DNA of 64,000 nt from Ctenosaura bakeri (GCA_948474755.1 CAOLHI010001654.1:777356-841355), one strand, 5' to 3'; positions 43,830 through 55,664 are shown, counted from the first letter of the stretch. Notes: generated from the letters alone by a model not told the origin. A program made the numbers and translations.

Positions 43830-44654
43830 TGTTACTGCAGGTTAGGCCTCCTTTATTAATAATTTGGCTCTCTTCCACCACCCCCCTCCACGTGTTTGTG
43901 AGGCCCCCGGACAAGCACAGAACTAGGCTCGGCCACTAATTGCTGGGCATTCCATTCTCTACCCAGGTAGGCCAGAAATAGCCAGATCCTTGCTTTAGGA
44001 GACCTCTCTGCAAACACCCTCATTATGTATGCACACTGTTTACAAAGGACTCCCTGCCCCGAGCAGGCACCCCGGCAAGCTGAATACTCAACTGCCAAGC
44101 ACTGAGCATGTGCATGCTGTCTACCTCTTTGTCAATTCTGACTTGACTCAATCATGCTAAATTTTGACCTTTCCAAAGCTTTGTCTCACGCCCAAAACTC
44201 ATTGTTTTCCCCAAGTACGGAATAGCCTGCAGTTACATTTCTCCCTATAAAAAACCCTGATTCCAAGACCTTCCTCGGATCGCTCCGGACTTCCATCCAG
44301 CCTTGCTGCTGCTTTGTTTGATGACCTGTCCCCTCAGTCACATGTACTGAGACTCCAGACCAATGAACTCAAGCTTCAGGACAGGTGTCGTATCACCCAA
44401 TTCAACAATACCTCTCAAAATCCCTCTATACTACTCCAACCTTTATTTTCTATAGTTACTTGTGTGAGTGTGTTGCATACATTGTGTGACTGTATTTAAT
44501 AAAAATTTCAATTATTCTTAAACTTGGTGTGCTCCTTAGCTTGGCCTGACCCTGTAGACATTGCCAACTTGTGCTCTAGCTAATTTCCCAAAACTTAGTT
44601 AATTGAGAGCTCATATAGGTGTTCCTCCCGGGACCATAGGTAAACAGGGTAACA
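43830..44654 (+). repeat. Solo LTR of class I endogenous retrovirus type
   Basis: 825 bp with perfect 6-bp inverted ends TGTTAC...GTAACA and a 4-bp CATG duplication (43826-43829 and 44655-44658). The 4-bp size is typical of gammaretrovirus-like integrases. TATAAAA lies at 44246-44252 and AATAAA at 44498-44503, giving a normal U3-R-U5 order. No internal coding region remains, as after LTR-LTR recombination. Related to the LTR ending at 40857. Confidence 0.8.
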
Positions 44655-44919
44655 CATGCATGCTACTGTAGGATGCTATTGAAGACTGTTAGATAAACAA
44701 CCTTGCCTGGCTCTAGGACTGGAATGTAGAGATAAGACTGCCTGGTTTTCACGGCTCCAGGAGAAAGAGAGGGTTTGAAGGGGAATTCTCTAGATATAAG
44801 AGTGCTCAGTTTCAATTCTCTTTAGTTTCCTGCACTAAAGTCTTTATAGTGTATTAAACCACAAAAATAAAACATTCAAATTGTTACTATTTTTCATATT
44901 TGGATTCCTGTTCTTGACA
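44655..44919 (+). repeat. 5' LTR of element 2, second part
   Basis: CATG (target duplication) is followed by sequence matching 52889-53152. TATAAG lies at 44795-44800, about 28 nt before the inferred RNA start at 44823. AATAAA lies at 44866-44871. The LTR ends CTTGACA. Confidence 0.85.
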
Positions 44920-44920
44920 G

Positions 44921-44934
44921 AGTGCAGGAAACTA
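44921..44934 (+). promoter_or_regulatory. Self-priming primer-binding site of element 2
   Basis: AGTGCAGGAAACTA, one base after the LTR, is the exact reverse complement of TAGTTTCCTGCACT at 44823-44836 in the LTR. The spacing (84 nt between arms) and the one-base gap after the LTR mirror element 1, but the sequence differs completely. Confidence 0.87.
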
Positions 44935-44966
44935 CAAAAACTACTTCAAACACCTGAAGTTTCAAC

Positions 44967-46430
44967 ATGTTTCAATCTTCCTCCCAAGACCCAGAACAAA
45001 CAGATCCTGGCACCACTGGATGAGCTGAGGAACCTGAAGTCACCAAAGAAAATCCTGTAGCCACCCCTGATGTTAAAGCCAAAGTTCTCTCTGCGAATCC
45101 AAGAGATTCACCCATCGCTGGTCAGACTTGGGCTTGGGGTGAGCAAATGGATATCATGAGACAAGAACATTGTTACACCACCAAATGGGATGCCTCTATG
45201 GGCAAAGCCTCTCTCCTTGTGCAGCTGGTGGCTAAAGAAGAAGTGGAGGAGCTTCACCTGGAAATGGCTAGGATGAGAGCTGAGATGGCTGACTCGCTCC
45301 CTGCAGCGTTCCCCAGAGTGACCCCAGTGCAACCCCAGAGGCACCCCAGGCGACTCCCAAGCAGCGGTGGCACAAGCTGGTCAGATATCCACTCTAAATC
45401 CACACGTAAAGCCTCCCCTTCCAGTGCAGCCTCGACCTTTCAGAGAAATGAAAGCAACCTATAATGGAGAAGGATCAACTCTCACCTATTTCCTCAATGT
45501 AGTCTCTAACTATGTGGCAGAATATGGAAATAGCTTTTCAGAGGATATTGCTCAAGTTCGATACCTGGCTCAGTTTTTACAAGGGGAAGCTGCCGAATGG
45601 GCAGCATCTCTTTTCGATGCCAGGGCTGAAGAAACAGTGGACCTGCGATTGTTCATGAACCGACTAAGAGATTCGAGGACCCTTTCCTACGAGACAAAGC
45701 CAGGTTTCAATTACGTAAACTGCGACAGTGAAAGGGGAGTGTGGCTGAATATGCATGAGAGTTCAGGAGACCTGCAGCTAAAGTCCCTGAATGAGACTGA
45801 AATCCTTAAACAATTTTTTCAAGACTGCCTAAACCCCTCAATTTTGAATAGGTGCCTTTCACAAGGGAATCCCATCAGCCTTTTTGGATGGATGAGACTT
45901 GCATGAGAGGTGGAAAGCTTGCTCAAAAGTGTGCAATTCGCACACCAGAGACAGGCACAAGAAGTGGCCCACAAGCCCCCAAGGAAACCCACTGGCCCTG
46001 AAGGAGAGGAGAGGAGGCAATTAATGTAGGAGGGAGCTTGCTTCAACTGCAAGAAATAAGGCCATTTGGCTTCTGAATGCCCCGGGGGAAAAGTAAAACT
46101 GCCGACACAAAGAAGGTTTCCCCCACTGCACCCTGCAGCTCTGCCCCCTGCAAAGCGGAGACACTGAAGCAGCAAGCCAGATGGTCAGGAGATGGAGCTT
46201 TCGCCCCTGCCTGCGAAGATGAAGGAAGCACCGCTCCCCCGGATATATAAGTCCATTGAACACTCTTCATGTCTTTGTTACAGTACAGTTGCAAGGACGG
46301 GAAGGAGATTTCAGAACCTACAAGGCACTAGTAGATTCATGGTGTACTACCAGCCTTTAACACCCCCAGGTGGCTAAAGAAATAGAAGTAAAACTAGAAC
46401 ACTTAAAGAAAGCTATAAATCTTACTTAGA
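44967..46430 (+). pseudogene. Degenerate gag-protease of element 2
   Basis: From an ATG at 44967 it keeps the same order as element 1: an acidic start, GQTWAWGEQ (compare GQTWVWGEK in element 1), a coiled coil (VEELHLEMARMRAEMA), then in another frame a capsid-like region (ATYNGEGSTLTYFLNVV, LAQFLQGEAAEWAASLFDAR). The CX2CX4HX4C zinc knuckle is at 46039-46080 with a stop codon inside it at 46057-46059. The protease motif is changed from DSG to DSW at 46334-46342. A TGA also occurs early in the N-terminal part. Not functional. Confidence 0.8.
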
Positions 46431-46765
46431 TGGATGACTTTCCCATGAGGGGGGCAGCTTACATCACAGAACTAGACCTATATCTGTTAAGGTGGGTGAA
46501 ATCCAAGGCACCTACACTTCCTGATCCCCAAGCAGGTTGGATTCCAGGTGGTGCTTGGGTTTGATTGGCTCAGACACCACAATCTCAAAATTGACTGGAC
46601 CAAATGTAATATAAAACCCAGGAGGGGAGCACTAGGACCCAGAAGAATCCCGCTCCAGCCTCACAGCCCAACATGAAAGCAATGGGGCTGACTGAGGAAG
46701 AACTGCAAAAGATCCCCCGGGAATATTGGGACCTGCAAAAAGTTTTTGAAGTTTACGAGGCTGAA
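46431..46765 (+). pseudogene. N-terminal pol remnant of element 2
   Basis: The segment EELQKIPREYWDLQKVF near 46700-46750 corresponds to EELQQIPSHYRDLQKAF of element 1, just upstream of the reverse transcriptase. Similarity stops at about 46766 where the L1 begins. Confidence 0.7.
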
Positions 46766-47694
46766 AGATGAAAGATTTGAGAACTGAATTGAAGCAAGAT
46801 TTTAAGAGTGAGCTGAAAGAGATAAAGAGAACCATGGAAACCTTAACAAGAATTAAAAGGAACAGCGACAAAGGTAAATAGTTTGGAAGAAGGAGTTAAG
46901 AAACTGGAAGAAAGATGTGAAGCCCTATCAGAAGAACATGAACGAGACCAAGATGAAAGAGCCCTTTTAGAACTTAAAATTTGAGAAAACTGTTTGAAAA
47001 TTAGAGGACTCAAAGAGCAGAAGGATCAAAATTTGAATGAAATTCTAATACCCGCACTAGCAAATTTTATGGAAATCCCAAAGCAACAAATGGAATGGGA
47101 GATTGATAAAATTTTCAGAGTTGGACGATATACAATACAAGGAAGAGAATTCCCTAGAGATATCGTGGTTGCTTTTGTTAAGAAAACTACAAGTGATAAT
47201 ATAATCCAACAGAGTATGAAGAAGGCCTTTATGGTAGAAGATAATAAACTTCTACTTTATAAGGACAGTCCAGTGAGGATACTTCGGAAAAGAGACTACA
47301 ATTTCTTAACTATTCAGCTGAGAAGGAAAGGAATTCCATACAGATGGGCTAGACTAGAAGGATTATCATTTCGCTTCAGAAATAAAACCTACAACATAAA
47401 TTCAGTCCAAGAGGCAAAAGAATTTTTGGAAAGGTTTGACAAACATTCTCACGAAAATAAAAGTTCTAGAAGTTTTGTAAAAAGGACAAGGAAAGAGGAC
47501 CAAGAAGAGGAACCAGAAGAAGAAGGAGAAATTTTGACACCCCCTCAGAAGAAGAAGCAAAAGAAACAGGAGAAGAAGAAGAAGAAGATCAAAATATAGA
47601 GGAAAAAGATAAACTAACGGAAGAAGAAAAACAGAAAGATACTAAACAACAAAAGAGTGAAGAGAGAGAACCTAAACTACAAGAGAAGAAGTAA
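46766..47694 (+). pseudogene. L1 ORF1 (RNA-binding coiled-coil protein), broken
   Basis: It starts MKDLRTELKQDFKSELKEIK. The coiled coil continues in a shifted frame (VNSLEEGVKKLEERCEALSE), then a TGA lies near 46982, just before the RRM-like core (LKIRGLKEQ, FRVGRY, PRDIVVAFVKK). The RRM and C-terminal domain run to about 47450. A highly charged Glu/Lys tail follows and ends, after a frame change in the AAG repeats, at TAA 47692-47694. L1 ORF1p is a trimeric nucleic-acid chaperone needed in cis for L1 transposition. The stop and frameshifts make this copy inactive. Confidence 0.8.
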
Positions 47695-47725
47695 TATTAC
47701 CACGAATAAATAAACACAAAAGAAA

Positions 47726-50700
47726 ATGAGAAATTTGAAAACCCTATCCTGGAATATCAAAGGCATAAGTACCCCGGAGAAGAGGAGGAAAATATTCCAC
47801 TATTTGGGCAAAGATAAATATGATATAATTTGCTTGCAAGAAATTAGAATTAAAAAGAGAAAGGTAGGAGTTTATACACCACACAATGGTCAAGACAAAT
47901 TCTACAAACAGCTGGAAGCTCAAATATTAGAACATGATTGTGATCAAGTAATTCTCATGAGAGATTGGAATGGAGTGATAGATCCATCTTTGGACAGGAA
48001 ACCAGACAAAGCAATTAAGAAAAATCAAGGCAAGCTATCTAGTTCCTTCAGTGGAATGATGGAAATGATACAAGCTATAGATATCTGGCACCATTTATAT
48101 GGGAAATCCCAAGAATTCACCTTTTTCTCAGAAAGACACACTTCGTTTTCGAGAATTGATATGTTCTTTGCTTCAAAAACTCTGTGTAATTTGATTACCA
48201 ACATGGAAGTACTACCAAAAAGCTTATCAGATCATAATGCTATTTTGCTGTCCCTTAAAAAACCCAAACAAGACTTCAGCTGGCGGTTGAACGAAAGGCT
48301 TCTCCAAGACGAAAAGATAGTTAATAAAGTGAAAAAGACTTTGCGTTTATACTTTGAAGAAAACCAGTGGGGAGGAACAAGTATCGAAACCATTTGGGAC
48401 GCAGGAAAGGCAGTGATGCATGGTTTCTTCATTCAGCAAAATGCTATCTTGAATAGAAGAAGGAAAGAGAAAATCCAGAAAATAAATGATTTAATTAAGA
48501 AAAAGGAGGAGGAACTCAAAGAAAAACCAGCAGATAAAACTGTCTTGAAGGAGATAACTGCACTTCAAAAACAATTAGAACTTGATTTGACAACGGAAAT
48601 AAGTAAAAAACTACTGTCTTGGAAACAGAATAATTTTGAATGGTCCAATAAACCAGGGAAGTGGCTATCACTTCGCTTGAGAAAAAAGAAGCAAAAGGCA
48701 CCTATTCTTAAAATTACAGAAGATGGGAAGATATATACAGAATCTGAGAAAATAAAAAAAAATTGTGAAGTATTATTCAAAATTATATAAAGAGAAACAA
48801 GTTAAAAGAGAAACCATCTTGGAATTATAAACAGAAACCCAAATAGAAGAACTTTCAGAACAACAAAGAAAGAAATTGAATCATCCAATTACGGTGGCAG
48901 ATATTGTTGAAGCAATCCGCTTAACCAAGAAGAATAAAACTCCTGGCCCAGATGGTTTCCCAGCAACATATTACGAAACCTTCCAAGATGAACTGATTTT
49001 GCCGTTACGAGCAACAATGAATGCAGTATTTGAGGGGAAGATACCAAATTCTTGGGGAGAAGCCCATATAGCTTTGATACCAAAAGAAGATCGAAACCCC
49101 CTTCTAACTAAGAATTACCGCCAATATCTCTACTGAATGTAAATTACAAAATCTCTACATCAATATTAGCGAACAGATTAAAAAATATATTGAAGGATGT
49201 TATTGAAGGAGAACAGGCTGGATTTCTACCAAACAGGCACCTCAAGGATAATATGAGATGCCTATTGGATATGATCGAATATTATGAATGTCAACAAGGA
49301 AGGAAGTTAGCATTGATATTCTTGGATACTGAAAAAGTTTTCAATAGCTTAAGCTGGGAATTCATGTTTGAAGTCTTATCTACACATAAAGTTGGAGATA
49401 AATTTTTGAACATTATAAAAATGGTTTATAGTAATCAAACAGCCCAAATAATCGTGAATAGCGAGAAAACCGAAAGAATAAAAATTTGTAGAGGAACAAG
49501 ACAAGGATGTTTCCTCTCACCTCTATTATTTATATTAAGTATTGAAATTTTGATTAAAAGTATAAACTTGGATAATTCAATACAAGGCGTGAATTTAAAA
49601 TTCATGCATTCGCAGATGATATAGTAATAACAATGGAAGAACCAATAAGAGGAATTGAAAATTTAAAAAAGATATTGAAGAAATTGGAAGAAACTTCGGG
49701 ATTGAAAGTAAATGAGGACAAATCAAATATTTTGACCAAGAATATAAGCAAAGATGAAGAAAAAAGCCTAGGTGCATATTTAGGTTTTACAACAAACACC
49801 AAAGTAAAATATTTGGGGATATACTTAACAAAGAAGAATTCTGATTTGTTTAAAAACAATTACAAGAAGGTTTGGAAAGAAATTAATAAAAATCTTCAGA
49901 CATGGAAAAAATTGAAATTATCTCTTCTCGGGAGGATATCGTCAATAAAAATGTCAGTGCTCTCTAAGCTACTATTTTTGTTTCAAATCATTCCTATAAT
50001 TAGTAATGAATCTGTGTTTAAAAAATGGCAAAGAGACATTTCACATTTTATATGGAATGGAAAGAAACCAAGAATCAAATATAAAACACTATGTGATACC
50101 AATGAGAGAGGTGGATTATCACTCCCCAGTTTGAGACTCTACTTCCATGCAAGCTGCTTAGAATGGTTTCGAGAATGGGCGAAGCTATCCAACAGTAGAC
50201 TCTTGGCATTAGAGGGCACTGATTTAGCTTTTGGTTGGCATGCTTATATTGGATATAATAAAGATATAATTCATAGTGAATTTAACAATCATTTTATATG
50301 TTGACCAATATTAAAAATTTGGAAAAAATATAGATTAAGAATATATCCAAAAACACCTTTGTGGTTGTCGCCACAAGGAGCATTTTATAGAAGAGAGAAT
50401 ATACTGCAAAACAGATGGCTAACATATAAGGATCTAATAAAAATCTATGACGGCCCTATTAAGATAAAATCACAGGAAGAATTAAGAAAAGAAGGTAACA
50501 ATTGTCATTGGTTATTACACAGACAATTAAATGAAAAAATAAAAATGGAATTGAAAATAAATGGTTTTCAAATAGAAAAGACAATTTTTGATGAATTACT
50601 ATTGGAGAAAAAATCCCAGATAATATCTGGAATATATAAAATTCTGTTAAGGTGGGACACTGAAGAAGAGGTCATCAAAGAGCCAATGATACGATGGGCA

Positions 50701-51286
50701 CAAAACTTAGGCCATTCAATCGAATTAACAAAATGGGAGAAGACCTGGAAGAGGAGATTGAAATATACAGCATGCCAGAATCTAAAAGAAAATGTCTACA
50801 AAATGCATCTACGGTGGTAACTCCCCCCTGAGAGATTGGCAAAGATATATAAATGTTCTGATAAATGTTGGAAGTGCAAAAATGAAAAGGGTACGTTCTA
50901 TCATATGTGGTGGACATGCCCAAAAACCGAAAACATTGGAAACAAATACATATGAAGATAGAAAAAATTCTGGGATTACAATTTAATATGTTACCACAAA
51001 TATATTTGTTGGGAATGCCAGAAAATGAACTGGGAAAAAATATGATGAAATTCTGTTCTACACGACTGCAGCGGCAAGGATTAATTATGCCAAAAATTGG
51101 AAAAAACCAGACATATCAGATACAGAAAATTGGGAACTAAGTTTGTACGACATGGCAATTATGGATAAGATGACAACATTAATAAGTGGAATCTCTCTTG
51201 AGAAGTTTGTTAAAAAATGGGATCCTCTTATCCAATTTTTAAAAAACAAATGGGGAGATTCGATGGTAGCAAGCTTTTTGGATTAA
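47726..51286 (+). pseudogene. L1 ORF2 (endonuclease and reverse transcriptase), broken
   Basis: The endonuclease (from 47726) keeps SWNIKGI with the catalytic Asn, LQEIR with the Glu, RDWN in place of GDFN, SRIDMFF and SDHNAIL. A deletion removes part of the domain between LQEIRIKK and KVGVYTPHNG. The reverse transcriptase has TPGPDGFPATYYE near 48940, then the NYR start of palm, QAGFLPNRHLKDN near 49215, RQGCFLSPLLF near 49500 and FADDIVI at about 49605-49630. The C-terminal Cys/His motif (CWKCKNEKGTFYHMWWTC) is at about 50867-50920. Frames change near 48785, 49122, 49600 and 50815, with in-frame stops such as TGA at 50302-50304. Coding ends at TAA 51284-51286. Dead copy. Confidence 0.85.
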
Positions 51287-51600
51287 GGGGAAATATGAGA
51301 AAAGAAAAGAGAAAAGAAGTATATTTTAAGTATATTAGATATTGATAAGAACAAAGATATTAGGATTTTGTATAAAGGTTAAGATGAATATTATATAAGG
51401 GACAATATCAGTAGAGCCCTGATGTAAGTAAATAAGAGAATGGATCCTCATGTATCTAGCTCATGTGTTATACTAAGGACAACTAGTCAGGAAGCCAGAG
51501 AGGAAGAAGAATGAATGGAATTGAAGTGAAGAAGCAAGAAAGCAGGTAGGCAGATCCTAGGGAATGTCAAATTAAATAGTACATCTATTATGTGTATATT

Positions 51601-52822
51601 AATACTACAATATGAAGTTGTTTACTTAGATGACATTCTAATCTATTCACAAATACTCTCTGAACATGTACAACTTGTACGTAAGGTGCTACAGAGACTT
51701 ATGGACAATGAACTGTTCATCAAACTATCAAAGTGTGAATTTCACACTCAGACTTTCGATTATCTGGGCTACAGAATCTGTAATCACACTCTAAACAAGG
51801 ACACTTCTAAAGTTGAAGCTATCCTAAAATGGCCGGTCCCTTGCATACGGAAACAACTGCAGTAGTTCTTTGGATTTGCTAACTTCTACAGAAACTTCAT
51901 TGACAACTTGGCTTCCATCGCCCTGCCCATCACTGACTTACTAAAAACTTCAACCTCTCAGACCCCACACAAACAGCAGGGACCTCACCGACTGACTTGG
52001 ACCCCTGAATGCCAAAAGGCACTTGATAAACCTGAATTCATGTTCACTTCTAAACCATTACTCCTTTTCCATGACACTGACAAGAAGTCCATTGTTCAAA
52101 CAGAGGCCTCTAATTTTGCAATGGGAGCTGTTCTCCTACAACATGACACAGAGGGCTGTTTAATGCCTTGTGAACACAAGTTTTCCTCTGCTCAATGTAA
52201 TTGGCCAACATGGGAAAAGGAAGCAGCCGCTATCCACTATGCCCTCTCAACATGGAAGCATTTGCTTGATGGGGCTAGATTGCCTTTTGAAGTTTGGACA
52301 GATCACCACAACCTTGAGGCCCTGAAAGCACATCAAAACTTAGTCACAAACATGCAAGATGGGCTGAGTTTTTTCTCTGCTTCAAATTCACCATCATTTT
52401 CAAACCAGGCAAATCTAATACCCTTGCGGACCTTCTTTCACACCTCCCTCACCTCATTGAGGATGATGCAGCTCACCTAAACTTCAATCCCTGCTTCCAT
52501 CTGATTCACTTGGACTGGGAGCTGCAACGAGTGCACAAGCCAAAATCAGGCCTTCTATTTCACAAACACTCAACACTGACTTTCTAAATTCATTGAAAAC
52601 GGCCTATACTTCAGACAACTGGCTGAAAGCCCACTCTGACTCAGTCACTTGGACTGATGGACTAGCTTTCATTGGACTTAAACTCTATGTTCCTACACCC
52701 TGCGGAAAGGAAATACTCCACACACACCACCTCCTCAAATCTTCAGGGCACTACGTGTATGTGTGTGTGTGTGTGTATACACCCACCCACCCACCTACAT
52801 ACATACTAATAATGACTTTCAT
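51601..52822 (+). pseudogene. C-terminal pol remnant of element 2 (RT, RNase H, integrase start)
   Basis: It begins close to the RT catalytic YLDD (51623-51634), followed by the palm and thumb (LSKCEFHTQTFDYLGYRI, FFGFANFYRNFI). TAG at 51863-51865 breaks it. RNase H has QTEASNF near 52100, where the catalytic Asp found in element 1 (QTDASDF) is Glu, then WTDHHNL near 52300. After a frameshift the integrase zinc region is reached (WTDGLAF...HTHHLLKSSGHY near 52650-52755). The rest of integrase is replaced by a TG repeat and ACCC repeats. Confidence 0.82.
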
Positions 52823-52836
52823 AAAGGGGGACAGGA
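52823..52836 (+). promoter_or_regulatory. Polypurine tract of element 2
   Basis: AAAGGGGGACAGGA abuts the 3' LTR, parallel to GTGGGGCAGGA of element 1. Confidence 0.75.
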
Positions 52837-53152
52837 TGTTGGGATAGCCTCCCATATTAATGGGATATGTAGTCTGTAGTAGGTAATATGCATGCTACTG
52901 TAGGATGCTACTGAAGACTGTTAGGTAAACAACCTTACCTGGCACTAGGATTGGAATGTAAGAGATAAGACTGCCTGGTTCTCACGGCTCCAGGAGATGG
53001 AGGGGATTTGAGGGGGAATTCTCTAGATATAAGAGTGTTCAGTTTCGATTCTCTTTAGTTTCCTGCACTAAAGTCTTTACAGTGTATTAAACCATGAAAA
53101 TAAAATATTCAAATTGTTACTATTCTTCATGTGTGGATTCCTGTTCCTGATA
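52837..53152 (+). repeat. 3' LTR of element 2
   Basis: 316 bp, begins TGTTGGGATAGCC and ends CCTGATA (the terminal CA is mutated). It retains the TAGTTTCCTGCACT self-primer sequence, TATAAG and AATAAA. The CACAG duplication follows at 53153-53157. Confidence 0.87.
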
Positions 53153-53157
53153 CACAG

Positions 53158-53880
53158 TCTCCATTAATCCTCTCTTCTCCCATTTTTCACTGCTTTTAAA
53201 ATGTCCCAGTTTGTGTCTCCTCCTTCTCCCACTTTCTGCCCTTGTGTTCAGCTTCCTTCAACTGCTGCAAATGGAATTCAAAGTGCAAAAGCAGTTTATA
53301 CTCAGGTAACTCACTAGGGAGGGGAGAAGAGGAGGGGCCAAGAATCTTGTTCTTCCCTGTCCACTTAGGCAAAAGCAAATAGCTGCAGCCTCTCCTACCT
53401 TGGGTGTTATTCTTCATTAATAATTTTTTTCCATCTTAGCCACATTCTGATGTTGCTTGTTGCTCTTACATGCGGCCCAGTTTTCATGTGTGAAACATTG
53501 GAGGGTATGTAACTGTTTTTTTCTTTAATTTAATAGCGTGTCTGAAACTCAATCTCCATTCCTCATCAGGCTGCTTTGCAGGGACTCTTTCCCATTTCTA
53601 AATGTCCTTCTGCTGGGTGGGGTGGGGGATAGGATATTTGGAAACCTTGCCCTTTACTGGTTTTGTAGAAGAGGTAATTGCCACAGGTCTTGCTTGTCTT
53701 GCAGCCAGATAACACACAACACCTACTGAAATACCCTTTTCTACACAACCATTTAATGAGGCAGGAGCCCTCTCGCGTCTGGCAACCCTACTCAGGCTGT
53801 TTGTCTTCTATTATTGGATATATTTCAATTTGTGCAGTAAAAGGATATGGACAGAATCGTTGGAGAGGTAAGCACCATCA
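53158..53880. other. Intergenic stretch, nothing recognised
   Basis: Mixed AT-rich and pyrimidine-rich sequence. No exon or named repeat was supported. Confidence 0.5.
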
Positions 53881-54035
53881 CATCTGTACTGGACCTTGAC
53901 TGGCCAGTTGGTTAGGGGAATGGTCAATGCCTCACTACATCAGGGGAAGTTTCCATTCTGCATGGCAGAAGTTGTGGTGACACTATTACTAAAGCAACCA
54001 TCCCTGAATCCATACTCAGGAGCCCAGGGACTCAT
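53881..54035 (+). pseudogene. CR1/L2-like LINE reverse transcriptase fragment
   Basis: MVNASLHQGKFPFCMAEVVV and LLLKQPSLNP match the RT finger motif NxSLxxGxFPxxxKxAxVxPLLKKPxLDP of L2/CR1 LINEs. Only about 45 residues remain before another repeat takes over. Confidence 0.65.
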
Positions 54036-54039
54036 GGAT

Positions 54040-54240
54040 AAAATTTATAGAATCATAGAGCTGGTAGAGACCACAAGGGCCATCAAGTCCTACTCCCTGC
54101 CATGCATGAGTACACCATCAAAGCACTCCAAACAGATGGCCATTCAGACTTCCAAAGAAGGAGACGCCACCACACTCCGAGAAAGCATGTTTCACTGTTG
54201 AACTGGTCTTACCATCAGGAAGTTCTTCCTAAATTATCTA
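54040..54240 (-). mobile_element. CR1-type LINE 3' end (minus)
   Basis: ATAGAATCATAGAGCTGGTA, ACCACAAGGGCCATCAAGTC and GAAGGAGACGCCACCACACT are the complement of the CR1-type 3' region at 57940-58123 (GTGTGGTGGAGTCTCCTTCT, TGGTCCTTATGGTCTCTTCC). Confidence 0.75.
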
Positions 54241-54873
54241 GATTCATTCCAATCTAACTAACAATAGAACTATTATTTACAAATAATAAAGAAAGCTCAA
54301 TGAAAATTAGTGAAAATCAGTTACTGAAATGTTGCACGAGACTGGATGTGGTACATGAGCAGTGAGAGGGAGAAGGCGAAAAAACACAAGGGAGGGAGAA
54401 GCAGGGAAACCTGGCATATTTCAAGAAAAAACTGGATGCAACTTGTGAATAAGCTGGTACAATAAAAAAAAAAAAAGAATTCAAAACTATTCAGACTTCC
54501 AAAGAACTTTTTTCCCCTTTATGGAGGTGTCCAGAGGCTCTGTCGAAGGCACCATCAGATCAGTGGGTCTGCAAGATGCGGCCTTTTCGATACAGGGCAC
54601 CATCTTGCCTGTAAACAGAACTCTCTCCTTCAAGAGAATTCAGGTTCATTCTATTTCCACTACGCTCTAAATGTTAGTAAAAAATACTTTGCTTCACTGG
54701 ACTTCTGAGGAATTTTAACGTTACCCTTCCTCTCATTTTAGATAGAAAGTCTCTGTTGTTCTTTTGTTGTTGTTATTTGCGCTTTTTATTGTATTATTGC
54801 TAGTACTGCTTTAAATTGTACATTACTTTGAACGCCATTGTGAGTAAAAACAAACAAACAAACAATGCACACA

Positions 54874-55066
54874 CTGTTGTTGTTGGGTGGCTTCAAGTAA
54901 TTTCTGATTTACAGAGACCCTAAGGTGAACCTATCAAAGGGTTTTCTGGGGCTGTGTGTGTGAAGCACTCAAGATCACCCAGTGGGTTTCCATGGTTGAG
55001 CGAGGAATCAAACCTTGGTCTCCAATATAGCAGCCCAATGCCCAGACCACTATGCCACACTGGCTC
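54874..55066 (-). mobile_element. Sauria-type SINE, copy 3 (minus)
   Basis: The minus strand reads GAGCCAGTGTGGCATAGTGG (A-box region), GGTTTGATTCCTCG (B-box-like), ACCCACTGGGTGATCTTGAG, and a BovB-like tail ending in a CAACAACAACAG run. The best-preserved head in the window. Confidence 0.8.
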
Positions 55067-55132
55067 TCCATGTATAAGTATTTTAACTAAAATAATAAAT
55101 ATCCAAGTCACCCTCCCTCCCTCCCTCCCTCC

Positions 55133-55258
55133 GGCCATTTCTGCACAAGACTGTTATAGTACTATTATTCCACTGGCAACATCCTATGGAATCCTGGGGT
55201 TTGGGAGGATGTTGCAAGTGGAATAATAGCACTATAACAGTCTAGTGCAGAAATGACC
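55133..55258. mobile_element. PIF-like MITE forming a long hairpin
   Basis: 126 bp with arms of about 54 bp that pair with only a handful of mismatches, around a loop of about 20 nt (ATGGAATCCTGGGGTTTGGG). The ends GGCCATTTCTGCAC and GGTCATTTCTGCAC match the MITE at 27641. It sits next to a CCCT repeat. Confidence 0.75.
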
Positions 55259-55664
55259 TCTCTCTCTCTCAGGTGAATTGAAGGCTCATGTGACTGTATT
55301 TAAGTGAACCTACAATGAATGTTCTGTTAGTGATAAGAGTATGTTCACTGTGATGAGTTTATACTGTTTCCCATGTTCTTCATTATGGGTTCAGTCTTAC
55401 TTGTCTCTAGGATTTTGATGATGACGATGACAATGATTACCATCATCACATATATCACAAGCTGTAGCAAGTTAGCTATTTTATGCTAGAGTAGAACTGC
55501 AGGAACACATACTGACTAGGAAGATGGCATTTCTGCAGAAAGTGGGTCACTACTGTTCCCTCAGATTTCCTCTTGCGTAAACATTGAAAGGATATTGTCT
55601 GTAAAATAAGCAGTTGTGGAAATACACAGATGCAGGTCTTGGATACAAATGCAATGCCTTCTGA

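Larger units (their letters stand above)
46766..51600 (+). mobile_element. L1 LINE inserted in sushi element 2
   Basis: The L1 has ORF1 (46766-47694), ORF2 (47726-51286) and a 3'UTR of about 0.3 kb, but no 5'UTR. Element 2 coding sequence ends before it and resumes at about 51603. No poly(A) tail or target duplication is visible at the junctions. About 0.5 kb of element 2, between the RT N-terminus and the YLDD motif, is missing here. Confidence 0.85.
43769..53152 (+). mobile_element. Older Tf1/sushi-type LTR retrotransposon (element 2), twice interrupted
   Basis: CACAG occurs at 43764-43768 and 53153-53157 as the 5-bp duplication. The LTRs begin TGTCAGAATAGCC and TGTTGGGATAGCC. Gag, zinc knuckle, protease, RT catalytic core, RNase H and the start of integrase are recognisable but full of stops and frameshifts. 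A retroviral-type solo LTR sits in the 5' LTR, and an L1 sits in pol. The integrase catalytic core is absent: coding sequence runs from the zinc domain region straight into a TG/ACCC microsatellite near 52755-52800 and the polypurine tract. The many differences between its LTRs show it is much older than element 1. Confidence 0.88.
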
